Positions 1 through 9,998 of a stretch of 64,000 nucleotides of DNA are shown piece after piece (the stretch's first letter is position 1; the number at the start of each line of letters is the position of its first letter). A program made the position numbers and the translations under genes. A model generated the notes under the pieces. That model saw nothing but the letters and a program-made list of their open reading frames with translations. It had not been told where the DNA came from and ran no database searches. This stretch comes from Zelonia costaricensis (lineage: Eukaryota > Euglenozoa > Kinetoplastea > Trypanosomatida > Trypanosomatidae): NCBI GenBank assembly GCA_030849075.1, contig JASAOO010003497.1, positions 1-64,000 of the forward strand, in the 5' to 3' direction.

Positions 1-758
1 CCCATACAAGGGAGCAGCTCAAACGCGTGCGACGCGCTCGACAACGGGAGGGGGATGGGGTGGGATGGGATGCACACCAGCAGCGGCAAAGTGAAGCAGC
101 GGTGGGGCAGTACGGCGGGCGGGTGGGCTCAAGGAGGGGGGAGGATGCGTCGTGGGCAGAGGAACATCGGAGAAGGAGAAGAGGAGAAGACAAGAAGAGA
201 AAATGCACATATAGTGACACCGCCGCCCGTGCTGCCAGGCAGGACCGCCCACGCTTCCTTCTTGGGGGAAGAGGGGGGCCGTCGTATGATGCGCCTTCGC
301 TGTGTCGGTGTGTTGGTGGGTTCGCCTCCACCACCGCCCCAGGACATGGTGGTCGCTGGAGAAAGCGTGGAGCAGGGGAGGAGAGGGAGGCAAGTCGGCG
401 CACCCTCCAAGGACGGGGGGACGGGAAGCACGGGCGGGTGTTCGAGGGAGGTCGGAGGGAGGGGGGTAACCAAGAAAAAAAAAGGGAAGAGGACGAGCGA
501 AGCGAGGCGCTTTTCGGGAGAGTTGGCGGCGCGCAGGCACACGGGTATGGCCCGAGGAGGGGGGACCCGGAGGGAGAGGTGCGGCACGTGTATATCGAGC
601 CGGCTGCATCTTCGTGGCGGAAAAAAAACAGCGAGAGGGAAGGGGGAAGTGCGGTGCCGCCGATGTCGCCTTGCACGGCTTGCAGCAACCCCCGTTCCAC
701 ACGCGGCGTCTCGACACTTGCGCCTCTCTTCCACAACACACGCGAAAACAGAAACTAC

Positions 759-785
759 CACACACACACACACACACACACACAC
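759..785. repeat. (CA)n microsatellite
   Basis: An uninterrupted CA dinucleotide tract of about 27 bases in the intergenic region. It is (GT)n on the sense strand of the cluster. Confidence 0.95.
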
Positions 786-1188
786 GCGCCAACATGGGAG
801 AAGTGGAAGCAGCGAGGGAGGGACGGTGCGCGAGGAAGGAGGATCGACTTCGAAGAAGACGGGCTGTGCAGGGTCGGGCATGGCGCACGCTATTGTACAT
901 GCGGTAGGAGGGGGAGGGAGGGAGGGAGGGAGGGACACCTGTGTGTGTGTCGCCTCAAGAGCCCCCACCCCCCACCAGTGATCCTGCCTCCCAGTTCCAA
1001 GTCTTCCTTTCCTCACTCCCACCATCCACGTCCCTTCCTCGTGCGAGGATCACGGCACAGTCGTATCGTCAACCCCCCACCCCCGGCCTCACAGATGGAG
1101 AGCCGGCCAAGAGAAGATGCGACTGAGGGTCTCAGAGCACCACATACGCGTTCGAGCTCCGTCGCTGCCAGCACTCAGGGGGGGAGGG

Positions 1189-1189
<1 letters not shown>

Positions 1190-1221
<32 letters not shown>

Positions 1222-1223
1222 CA
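1190..1223. repeat. (CA)n microsatellite in DUF1935 3' flank
   Basis: A nearly perfect CA tract with one AA interruption. It begins about 20 bases past the stop codon of the DUF1935 gene, so the sense transcript would carry a GU tract very early in its 3' UTR. Confidence 0.95.
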
Positions 1224-1245
1224 AGCGGGAGCACGGGCCTACCCA

Positions 1246-2709
1246 CTACGCGGCGCGCTGGCGGCGGCCCGAGAACTGCGACTTGAAGCCCTGCACGTTG
1301 CCCTGCACAAAGGCGACCGTCGCCGCCGGTGGGATGGACACCACGTACTGCGTCTCGCCCTCGTCGTTCTGGCGCACCTCCGTGTCGCCGGTCGCACGCA
1401 TGGCCCCCTCCGCGTCGAAGCTGAAGACCGCAGTGAAGTAGACGTCGGACGTGTCGTTGTAGAAGCCCCACTGGTTGCGCGTCGTGTCGACGAGGCGGTA
1501 GAGGCGGGCATCCGGCTTGTCCTTGAAGCACTGGTAGACGGCGTCGTAGTCCACGACGCTCGTGTCCGGCGCCCCGTTGATGAACTCGGGGTTCGCCTCG
1601 GGCGCGCTCTTGTTGACGCTGTCCGCGACGATCGAAACTTCGTACTTGGTAGGGCGTCCATCAATGAAGAGCACCGTCGTGCACGGCGGCACCTCGACCG
1701 TGGCGACCGTCGTGTCCTCCTCCTCCGGGTCCGGCGCCAGCGACACCGTCGGCCCCGGCTCCACCGCCGCAGCACCGAAGAAGCGCACCGTCGGCTTCAT
1801 GATGTACTCGGTCGTGTCGTTGTAGAAGGCCCAGCGGCCGGCCTTCTCGTCCACGAGGCGGAACAGCAGCCCGTTGCCGTTCTCCTTGAAGCACTTGTAC
1901 ACCTTGCACTGGCTCGCATCGATGACGCTCGCGTCCGGGGCGCTGTTGATGTACTCCACGTCCTTGGGGTCGAGGCAGTTCTCGTCGATGGGATCGGCGC
2001 TGAAGGTCTGGTGGTACGTCGCGGGGCTGCCGGCGATGAACGGCTCGGCGTTGCCGGGCTCGACAGTGATCTGGTAGGCGACCTCGTCGTCGTTGCCCTC
2101 GACCGTGACGGCCTCGGTGTTGCCCAGCGGCTGCACCTCGTCCGCTTTGGGGAAGCTGACGGTGGCCGTCATGCGGAACTCGTGGGTATCGTTGTAGTAG
2201 TACCACTTGCCCTCCTTCTCGTCCACGAGGCGGAAGAAGAGGCCGTTGCCCTCGTTCTTGAAGCACTTGTACGCCTTGTCGTAGCGCGGCAGCACGCGGC
2301 GGCGGTTCATAAACTTGACGTCGTAGGCCGGCATCTGCTCCGTGTGGAACTCCAGCTCAAAGCCGTTCACGTCACCTTTGATGAACGGCTCCGTGGCGAG
2401 CGGGTGCACCTCCAGCGTGACGACCGTCTCGCACAGGTTCGAGTGATCCTCCGTGCCGACCGGCACCGATGTCGCCCGGGCGCGGTTGAGCTTCTCCACC
2501 TTGCAGTCCGGGCTGAAGCGCGCCGTGACGCGCATGATGGTGTCGGTCGTGTCGTTGTAGAAGGCCCACTTCTTCTGCTCGTCGTTCACGAGACGGAAGA
2601 GAAGCCCATTCGCGCGCTCCTTGAAGCAGCGGAAGATGTGGTCGTACTGAAAGCTCGGCTCACCGTTCTCGAACTGCGCCACGGCAGGGGCAACGATCTC
2701 GTCCGTCAT
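1246..2709 (-). CDS. Four-repeat DUF1935 protein (small kinetoplastid calpain-related type)
   Basis: A 487-residue protein built of four tandem copies of the kinetoplastid DUF1935 domain (about residues 10-125, 130-245, 250-365 and 370-480). Each copy carries the family signature 'CFK...NGLLFRLV' followed by 'W.FYNDT'; the fourth copy is the most divergent ('ARLYRLV'). DUF1935 occurs in calpain-like proteins and in small acylated membrane-skeleton proteins such as SMP-1. No papain-like protease domain is present, and the N-terminus (MTDEIVAP) lacks the Met-Gly-Cys dual acylation motif, so a soluble or scaffold role is likelier than a flagellar membrane anchor; that is inference. The frame stays open upstream to an ATG at 3189, but that extension is Pro/Ser/His-rich and UTR-like. 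The chosen ATG is where domain homology begins. Confidence 0.88.
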   Translation of the reverse strand: MTDEIVAPAVAQFENGEPSFQYDHIFRCFKERANGLLFRLVNDEQKKWAFYNDTTDTIMRVTARFSPDCKVEKLNRARATSVPVGTEDHSNLCETVVTLEVHPLATEPFIKGDVNGFELEFHTEQMPAYDVKFMNRRRVLPRYDKAYKCFKNEGNGLFFRLVDEKEGKWYYYNDTHEFRMTATVSFPKADEVQPLGNTEAVTVEGNDDEVAYQITVEPGNAEPFIAGSPATYHQTFSADPIDENCLDPKDVEYINSAPDASVIDASQCKVYKCFKENGNGLLFRLVDEKAGRWAFYNDTTEYIMKPTVRFFGAAAVEPGPTVSLAPDPEEEDTTVATVEVPPCTTVLFIDGRPTKYEVSIVADSVNKSAPEANPEFINGAPDTSVVDYDAVYQCFKDKPDARLYRLVDTTRNQWGFYNDTSDVYFTAVFSFDAEGAMRATGDTEVRQNDEGETQYVVSIPPAATVAFVQGNVQGFKSQFSGRRQRAA

Positions 2710-2711
2710 GG

Positions 2712-2713
2712 CT
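2712..2713 (-). promoter_or_regulatory. Possible spliced-leader acceptor AG for the DUF1935 gene
   Basis: On the minus strand a long C/T-rich tract (about 2725-2805) is followed by its first AG at this position, only two bases before the ATG. Trypanosomatid trans-splicing commonly uses the first AG after a polypyrimidine tract. The implied 5' UTR is extremely short, so an acceptor further upstream may be used instead. Confidence 0.3.
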
Positions 2714-3373
2714 GCAAGGCGTGCAATAAGGTGGGGTGGAGCAGGAGGGTGTAGAGCGAAGGGTGAGGTGGGCGGGAGTGGGGGGGGGGGAGGGAAGAGT
2801 AGGCGGACTGGGAAACACGATGGGAGAGAGAGGCGGAAGCGAAGGGTGGGGTGGCGAAGAAGGGAATGCAGAACTGTACGGAGGAGTGGGTGGGGGGTGT
2901 ATGAGAAGGGGTGGTCGTGGTGGGAGCCACGGGTGCGGCCGGATGGGGGAGGGGAGAGTGGAGGTGGGGACCACGGGTGGAGGGGGTGGGTCGCACGCAC
3001 TCCGTAAAGGCGGGACACACACGCAAAGGGAGGGAGAGGCGGGGAGCGGGGTGTTGGGCCGGCGATGGCGCCCCTGCAGTGCGGTGGAGCACGTGACAAC
3101 AAGGCACAGCCCTGAAGCCGTCGCCAGACACCACACCGGACTGCGGCCGCTTTCGCACTCTCGACGCACTCTCTCGTGCGAGTTGTCATGGTGGTCGGAT
3201 TGCGGCGTTAGTGGCGAAGTCTGTGACAAGTGACGGGATGGGAAAACACACAACAGCAACGGCGGGGGAAGGGCTGCAGTTGACAGAGGACGACACCGGC
3301 GCGGCACACGCCAACGCAGCAACACACACACACACACGAGAAGAGGGGCACGCTTCAACCACGACCTTCGTTG
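2714..3373. other. Intergenic region, polypyrimidine-rich on sense strand
   Basis: About 660 bases between the DUF1935 gene and the methyltransferase-like gene. The plus strand is a near-continuous run of G/A, which gives C/T-rich sequence on the sense strand, as expected for a trans-splicing and polyadenylation region. A short CA tract lies near 3324. No gene is seen. Confidence 0.65.
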
Positions 3374-5782
3374 CTAGTTGTCGTAGTCCTTCAGGTCAAA
3401 GCGGGAGAGCTCATTGAGCAGCTGCAGCTGCGCCGCACCGGACTTGACGAGCTTCTCGTCGATGTACCACTCCTGCCGCTCCAGTGGACTGAGAGCTAGC
3501 TTGCGCAGCTTCGTGCGACGGCGCGTGCGCAGCTCCTGCGCAAAGACGCTGTGGAAGTTGTCCGCCGCGTCGACAGCAGCCGCCTCCACTCCGTCCTGCA
3601 CGCGGCCAAGCTCGTCCACGGAGGCACCAGACACGCCGCCACCTGTCCCCGCTGCCGTCGGCTTCACCGTGTGGCCGACGGCGAGGAAGTTGCCGCTGGC
3701 GCGTGGGCTGTCGAAGAAGTCCGGCTCGAGGTACGAGAAGGACGGCACGAGGTCGGTCCAGTGGTGGCTCGTGTTTGGGGCCGCACCGCGCGGGCGGTAC
3801 TCGTTGAACTCAAACGACTCTTCCCACTCCACCGGTGCCGCCGCCTGTCGCTGCCGACGCGCCGTAGAGCCTGCCACTGCTGGGCTGCTCCGCTGCGCCG
3901 CCCACTCCCGAGCCATCGCCGCGTTGCGCCTCAGCACCAGCACGTCGTGCCACACCTCGTTGCGTGCAATGCGCCTCAGCTCAGCTGGCCAAGCGGCGGC
4001 GCCGTCGGCGTGGGAGTCCCGTCCGGCACTCACCACTTTGAACAGCGCCGCCTCCAGCGCAGCAGCCGATGGTGACGAACCGGCCTCGCCATCGCCGCTG
4101 CCATGCACCGGGCAGCGCCGGCGCAGCACGAGATTGTAGAAACCATCCAACTGCGCCACGACCCAGTCCGCAAGCGCCGGCACGCCGTGCATGTCGCCGC
4201 CACGCAGCAGTTGGTGCGTGTCGTACGTGCGCGGCAGCACCAGCACCACGTAGCCCGCCTCCGCAACGAGCGTGCCGCCCTCCATAACATCAGCACGCAG
4301 CGCACCCACCGCCTGAGTGAGGCCGGAGAGGGTGGCGAGCGGGTGCTGCCGCGACGACGAGGGCTTCGCGGCGCACGGCAAGCAAGGCAACAGCACGTCC
4401 GTGTCGATGCCCTCCGCCGCAGCAGCGGCCTGCAACCCCCGCCACCACATTGTCCGGCGCAAGTCGAGCTCCGCCGCGGCGGCGACAGGCAGGAGGGAGA
4501 CCTCCGTCGGCGGGTGGATGTACACGACGTCGAAGGGGCCGTCTGCGACGCTGGCCGACTCCTCGCGCCCCGCACCACCCGCGGGCCCCACCCCGCTGTA
4601 GCCGCGCCCCTGGTCGCGGGCGCGCTGGCGGCGGCGCGCAGCAGCCATGGCGCTCGTGCGCTGGACAGAGACGGCCGCCACGCCCTCGCCCGGCTCGCTC
4701 CTGTCAACGGGTCGCGCCTCGGTGGGCTGGGGCAGCCCGTCGGCGCGCCGCGTGAACAGCGTCGCGTGGCGGGATGAGCCCTTGGCGTCGCGCAGATACT
4801 CGTGGAACGTGGCCTCGGTGTTGGCCAGTGCGGCGGGGTCCGCGTCGGAGGCGATGACGACGTCGGCGCCGGCGCGGAGGAGGAGGCCGAGCACGTGGCC
4901 GCTCTGGCAGCACACGTCCAGCGCCGTGAATGCGTGGCTGCCGGCACTCGTGCAGCGCGGCTGGAAGGGCTCGAGGGCGCGGTGGCGTTCCCAAAGCGCC
5001 GCAGACGGCATGCCCTCCGCGTCGCTGCTCCCCGCCGGCACGGCCAGCATCCACTGCAGAACGTGAACGAAGGGCATCTGCAGGGCCGTGCCTGCGGGGC
5101 AGTGCACCCCGTGCCAGGGGTGCACGTAGTAGAGCCGCCGGTAGTAGGCAGCGGCAGCGGCGGCCGCGTTCTCTCCACGCGCTGCCCACTCCCCGGCGTT
5201 CCGCGAGGCGCCCCAGCGCACCCCGCGGCGGTACCGGTGGAACGAGTGCAGGAGGCTGGTGAACTGCGCGAAGGAGACCAGCTCGGGCGGGGTCGCGGCG
5301 CCCGGGTCGCCGGCGTCTCCGTCCCGCGCTGCGGGGGCGGGTACCAGGCGTGGCACACTGGACCACACCCACGACTCCCACTCGTCGATGGCGTGCGCCT
5401 CCTGCGCGGCCGCGCCCTGCACCCGCTCCTGCTGTGACGCCTCCACCAGCAGCTGACCGAGGTCGGCAGCAACGACGGGGAGCAGCACGAGCTGCTCCGT
5501 CAGCTGCCACCACTCCTCCGTCACGGCCACAAACGCGCCCAGCGAGGCGGGGGTGCGGTGGCGCAGGAGCCGGACAAGGAGGCAGCTCGCGTGCACGTGG
5601 GCAGACGCGATGGTGTCATGCGTGACGACAGTGTTGATGTCTGCCGGTGGCGGCAGCGGCGCCCTGGAGGCGCAGCTGCGTCGGAGAGAAGTGTGCGCTG
5701 CGCGGAATGCCACGCCAGCCAGTGAAGACGACACAGGTCGTGTAGCGCGCCGCACGAGGGACTGCACCGACGACGCCCTCAT
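3374..5782 (-). CDS. Probable mitochondrial SAM-dependent methyltransferase-like protein
   Basis: An 802-residue protein. The first 40 residues are rich in Arg, Ser and Ala and have no acids, which suggests a mitochondrial presequence. A Rossmann-type SAM motif I ('ALDVCCQSGHVLGLLL', about 287-302) is followed by an acidic residue after strand 2 (Asp 313, 'ASDAD'). Further on, 'FDVVYIHPPTE' sits where class I enzymes carry motif IV, but with His-Pro-Pro rather than the Asn/Asp-Pro-Pro of base N-methyltransferases. A conserved-looking segment 'YYVHPWHGVHCPAG' precedes motif I. The layout recalls RsmB/NSUN-type RNA methyltransferases, and a catalytically dead mitoribosome assembly factor is equally possible. 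I do not recognise a specific orthologue. Presence of a Rossmann methyltransferase fold is fairly secure; the substrate is unknown. Confidence 0.75.
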   Translation of the reverse strand: MRASSVQSLVRRATRPVSSSLAGVAFRAAHTSLRRSCASRAPLPPPADINTVVTHDTIASAHVHASCLLVRLLRHRTPASLGAFVAVTEEWWQLTEQLVLLPVVAADLGQLLVEASQQERVQGAAAQEAHAIDEWESWVWSSVPRLVPAPAARDGDAGDPGAATPPELVSFAQFTSLLHSFHRYRRGVRWGASRNAGEWAARGENAAAAAAAYYRRLYYVHPWHGVHCPAGTALQMPFVHVLQWMLAVPAGSSDAEGMPSAALWERHRALEPFQPRCTSAGSHAFTALDVCCQSGHVLGLLLRAGADVVIASDADPAALANTEATFHEYLRDAKGSSRHATLFTRRADGLPQPTEARPVDRSEPGEGVAAVSVQRTSAMAAARRRQRARDQGRGYSGVGPAGGAGREESASVADGPFDVVYIHPPTEVSLLPVAAAAELDLRRTMWWRGLQAAAAAEGIDTDVLLPCLPCAAKPSSSRQHPLATLSGLTQAVGALRADVMEGGTLVAEAGYVVLVLPRTYDTHQLLRGGDMHGVPALADWVVAQLDGFYNLVLRRRCPVHGSGDGEAGSSPSAAALEAALFKVVSAGRDSHADGAAAWPAELRRIARNEVWHDVLVLRRNAAMAREWAAQRSSPAVAGSTARRQRQAAAPVEWEESFEFNEYRPRGAAPNTSHHWTDLVPSFSYLEPDFFDSPRASGNFLAVGHTVKPTAAGTGGGVSGASVDELGRVQDGVEAAAVDAADNFHSVFAQELRTRRRTKLRKLALSPLERQEWYIDEKLVKSGAAQLQLLNELSRFDLKDYDN

Positions 5783-6370
5783 GGTGGTGGAGTGCGCGTG
5801 TGACGGCGGGCGTGTGAGTTGGTAGGTGCGTGTGTGAGCAGGAGTGGTAGCTTCTGCTAGAGAACGTGAGGTGCGACACCAAGCACCTCTCGTGTGCTGC
5901 TCAAGTGCGGGAGGGAGAGGTGGAGTGTGGGGTAGCGGAGGGAGAACGAGCTGGGCACCTCCGTGGCCGACTCACGCATCTCGAAGCCACCGGCAAAGCG
6001 AGCTGCGGGGAAGGGGGGTAGAGAAGGAGCCGCAACAGCGAAGAACGGGCTCTCTTTCCCCTTCCACAACTGGGGCTCTCGTCATTGGGGAGGGAAGGGG
6101 GGGGGCGTCATGTACACGTTCACACGCACACGTGCACGCCGAGACACCGGCCGCAAAGCGGAGTCAAAGCAGTGTGACGTGGAGGGCGGCGCACCCGTCG
6201 TGGCCCCTGCGTGCGGCGTGGCGTCGACCTATCACCTGCACTGCGTTGAGGGTGGTGGGTGCATCTTGTATTCGTTTGGCAGAAGGGCGATATACAGCTT
6301 GGCTGGGGAAAGGGGAAAGGGAGAAAGGGGAAGGGAGAGGGTTGGGATGTTGACATCAAACACACGAGGA

Positions 6371-6433
6371 CGCACACACACACACACACGCACACGCACA
6401 CACGCACACGCACACATACACACACACACACAC
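6371..6433. repeat. (CA)n compound microsatellite
   Basis: About 60 bases of CA with CG and TA interruptions, one of the longest dinucleotide tracts in the window. Confidence 0.95.
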
Positions 6434-6728
6434 GTGACGAGGGGAAGATAAGAAGAAATCGGGAGTGGAGGAGAACGCATCTGCGCGCCTGCAGGGAGGA
6501 GCAGGGGGGGGGGAGTGGGAGAGACACAGGCAAGTCATTCACGCGTGGCTATGGGGGTGCAGGGCGGGATGGGCTGCGGGGACCGGCCTCACACACAAGG
6601 GATGGTCAGAGGAGCGGGGAGATGGGGAGAGGGCTGAGACAGCGTGGTTGCACAGCCGGAGACGTGAATGAGTACAGGACGGGGAACAGAAGCCGGCGGA
6701 GGGCGACGCGGAGGCAGGCGAAGTGCGC

Positions 6729-6743
6729 GGGGGGGGGGGGGGG
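6729..6743. repeat. G homopolymer of about 15 bases
   Basis: An uninterrupted G run on the plus strand (C on the sense strand). Such runs are common sites of sequencing or assembly length error. Confidence 0.9.
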
Positions 6744-7587
6744 ACAAGGCTAGCTCCGCGATTTCGTAGCCCAGAGTGCGCCGGAGGGGCCGTAGCTGAA
6801 GATCAGCGGGGGGAGGGAGGGAGGGGGAGGCAGGTGAGCACGCACAGCGCCGCGGGGCGCGCGCTCAGAGCCGCAAGCCAGGCCACAACGCTGCACAGCC
6901 GAGTGGAGCCTGGCAGCTGTGGATGATGCTGGATGTTAGTGGCACGCGCACAAAGGGTACGGGCTGGGGAAGGGAAGAAGAGAAACAGAGAAGAAAGAAC
7001 CCTGGAGAAGCATGAAGACACACCGGTGGAGCACGCTGAAGGAACGGGAAGGGAGGGGGGAGGGAATCGAGGGAGGGACGGGGCGAGAAGCCACGCGCAG
7101 CTCCGTTAGACGCACCACAACAAAAATGAGGTCGCACATTGCTCTGAGACATGAGGCGCCAACGCACCTCGCAGCCACGCCAGCTGGGCCGCTCTCAGCT
7201 CCCCTCGTCACGTCACGTGCGCGGCTCCGATGGCGCTGTCGGCTCGCACCGCAGTCTGCGGCGTGCGTGTGTGGGATAAGGAGAGTGGCTTGGCGTGCAC
7301 GTGAGAGCACCGCGAGCCACCGAACAGACGGGGGCGGCGAGTAAAGGAAGAACGTGGCGGCACCGCGACCGCCGCAGGTCTGATGGTGGCGGTTGGTTGC
7401 TCCCTCGCATGATGCCCAGGCACCTCTTGACGGCCCAGGTTGGTTAGGTCGCAAAATGGCTTCCAGAGTGGCCACAGACGCGAAAAGAAGGGGGAGGGTG
7501 CAGGGGTGGCACCGAGGTCGAGCGGTCACGTCCGCACCAGCGCCTGCGCCGCGCTGTTCTCCGTCGCACGCAATGCGTCCAGCGAGA

Positions 7588-7616
7588 GTGGTGGTGGTGG
7601 TGGTGGTGGTGGTGGA
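7588..7616. repeat. (GTG)n trinucleotide repeat
   Basis: About nine consecutive GTG units. A minus-strand frame would encode poly-His or poly-Thr, which explains the spurious homopolymer-bearing open frames here. Confidence 0.95.
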
Positions 7617-8163
7617 CAGGGCGCAGGCACGTCGGAGCGAGTCGTACCGGGCCGACGGCGCCTGCGAGACGGGTGCTGGCATGGCGCTGTGAACGAAGAG
7701 ACGATACAGCGGCGAGAAAACGTGAAGACACGAGTGCGCCGCTCACCGCGGGCGGAGGGGGGGGAGGAGGGCGGCGGCATCAGCGCGGGGGGGGGGAGGG
7801 GTGGAAGGAAGCAGGAGTCGACGCTCCCAGGGGGGAGGGGCGCGTGATGAAGATTCTTAGCGGAGGCGGGGCCGAGTGAGTGAGGGAGAAGGACGGAAAC
7901 GAAGAAAAAAGCACACACGTGGGCACGCACATCAGGCAAAGCGAAATTACACGCCAGGGTACTGGCACAACGGAAGGAGAACACACACACGCCGCATGAG
8001 TATGCGCAAAGGGCAGGCGTGACAAGAGAAGGGAGAGGAGAAACGCATGTATAGACGCGTAAGTAGGGGGAGGAGAGCACGGGTGGGAGAGGGAGGGGGG
8101 AGAAGGAGGGGGGGGGGCGGCGGTCGCGCAGACAACACGCCACGGAGGGTCTAGATAGACAGA

Positions 8164-8197
8164 CACACTCACACACTCACACACACACACACACAGT
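8164..8197. repeat. (CA)n microsatellite
   Basis: A CA tract with two CT interruptions in the large gene-free interval. Confidence 0.9.
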
Positions 8198-8840
8198 ACA
8201 GCCGAGATGTATGAAAGCAGCACAAGGTGAGGGCCGATGACGGGCAAGGAGAGAGGAGAAGGTGCACGAGGAGGGAGGTAGGTATAGAGGTGGGTTGCCA
8301 TGAGAAACGAGGAGGTGGGCGGCAACAAATCTGTTGATGTGAACCAAGAGAAAGCGAAGAAACAGAGACGCAACGCGCTTGCGTAGAACACAGAACAAAG
8401 AGGGAGGAAGGGAAGCATGGCGAGAGTGAGGTAGGGAAGACGGGGATGGTAACGATGAGTACCACCGCCAGCGTAGACATAGGCACGTGAATGATAGAGA
8501 TGCCGTGTCGGTGTCTCGCTCCTCACACATGCGCTGGCTTGCGTCGCGACCGATCCCACCGAATGGGTGCAATGGGGTGAGGGAGGGATCCAGCCAACTG
8601 GGCCGACGGGCGAAGAGAGAGAGAGAGCTATAGAGAAAGAGAGGCGGACGCGGAGACCGGCGCAGACGTGTGCGGCAGGTATAGGAGAGCGGCGTAGTGG
8701 CCACAACAAAGAAACAGCACACACACGCACACAAGTGCTCGTATGCTGTCCACGTCTGGCCCGCCCACAGGCATCAGCCCCCGGCCAGTGCAAAGGCCCC
8801 TTTACACACGCAGCCAGTGCGTCTGACCCGCTCCGGTACT

Positions 8841-8856
8841 CCCCCCCCCCCCCCCC
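8841..8856. repeat. C homopolymer of about 16 bases
   Basis: An uninterrupted C run on the plus strand. It is unusual locally because most homopolymers in this interval are G on the plus strand. Confidence 0.9.
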
Positions 8857-9967
8857 GTGGCCCGGTCCTTGCCGGTCGGCGAATTTTCAGAGAAAGAAGT
8901 GAGGAACTACCGGGGAAGGGGGAGAGAGACGGGGAGAGATGGGCGATGAGGCAGCCGGTGTGATGGCACCGCGAGAGGGCGGGCGGCGTGACGAGGTGGG
9001 GAGGAGGGCGGGAGCGAAGGCGGGGCGTCGCCGAGGATCGGGCCGCGGAGGGAAGCGGGCGGGGTGGGGGGGGGCGAAGACTGAGTCGCGAAGCCGCACT
9101 GGTGAAGGGGCGGCGAGATGAGAACACACGCGGAGAACAAACACGAGCAGAAGGAGCGGAGAGCAAGGTGGGTGGGGGAGGAGACGACGCGCAGCACGCC
9201 CACTGCAGGGGCAGGGGTGGGGAGGGTGGGCGGGGGGAGAAACGCAGACAAGGGACAGGCCGAGGCAGAAGGGAGGCGCTCAGGCGCACGCAAAGACGCG
9301 CTGGCAGGCGGACATCAACAAGAAGGCCGCCGATGGGGGGCGAAAGGGAGGGGAAGGGAGAGGGCAGGGGGAAGTGAAAGGCAGGCAAAGAAAAAGGTGG
9401 AGAGGAAACCGGGGAAGCGGAAAAGTGATGTGGGCGAAGGGACAAGACGAGATAAGAAGGCGTCGTGAACTGGCGAAAGGACAGCACCAACCGGGAAGGG
9501 GGGCGGCCGGCCGAGACGTCTCAGCGATGGTGTGCGCCAGCGCCACACGACTCCGCGAGGGAATTCAGAAGGAGGAGAGAGAGACGTGAGAAAGGAGTGT
9601 CGCACCGCTGGCAAGGGGAGTTCTCTGGCGTTCGCACGTGACGACCAGACAGCCCCTCTCAACACACGCCGCCCCCCCCCCCCGTCCCTCACACGCCACC
9701 ACTCCCCTTCTCCCGCACTCTCCCTTGAACAGGAGAGGCGTGGAGAAGAGCGCAGGGTGGCAGAGGAGAAGGCTGGAGTGGAGAGGGAGGCACGGCGGTG
9801 TGCAAGCCCTCCGTTGCGTGCCGTGAACATTGGGCCATGCAAGAGATGACGGACGTGTAGCGGCGAGGGGCTCGCACACACACGCAAATAAGCCAAAAAC
9901 AAAAGGGAGGCCGAGGGGTGCGGGATGAGAAGTGAAGAGAGGCGCCAATACACACGACAAGGAAGAG

Positions 9968-9970
<3 letters not shown>

Positions 9971-9995
<25 letters not shown>
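9971..9995. repeat. (CA)n microsatellite
   Basis: A perfect CA tract of about 24 bases in the large gene-free interval. Confidence 0.95.

Positions 9996-9998
<3 letters not shown>

Larger units (their letters stand above)
1..1245. other. Intergenic region at window edge
   Basis: This stretch lies downstream of the DUF1935 gene and should contain its 3' UTR on the minus strand. It holds low-complexity sequence with two CA tracts and purine-rich runs on the plus strand. Reading frames that cross it are low-complexity (His/Thr or Arg/Gly rich) and match nothing I recognise. I see no gene in it. Confidence 0.7.

Noticed and set aside
759..1223. CRISPR-like regular repeats
   Set aside because: They are simple CA dinucleotide tracts without spacer structure, in a eukaryotic context.
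27..1286. Plus-strand open frame of 419 codons at the window start
   Set aside because: Arg/Gly-rich with His-Thr repeats encoded by CA tracts, wrong strand for the cluster, and no recognisable motif.
1117..2754. Plus-strand open frame of 545 codons
   Set aside because: It is antisense to the DUF1935 gene and arises from GC-rich third-position bias; it has no recognisable protein character.
2710..3189. 160-codon N-terminal extension of the DUF1935 protein from an ATG at 3189
   Set aside because: The extension is Pro/His/Ser-rich, includes the probable polypyrimidine splice region, and has no homology; the domain repeats start at the ATG at 2709.
7780..8793. Minus-strand open frame of 337 codons in the large gap
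   Set aside because: Pro/Ser/Leu/Cys low-complexity translation of a pyrimidine-rich tract, with no domain; long frames of this kind occur throughout the gap.
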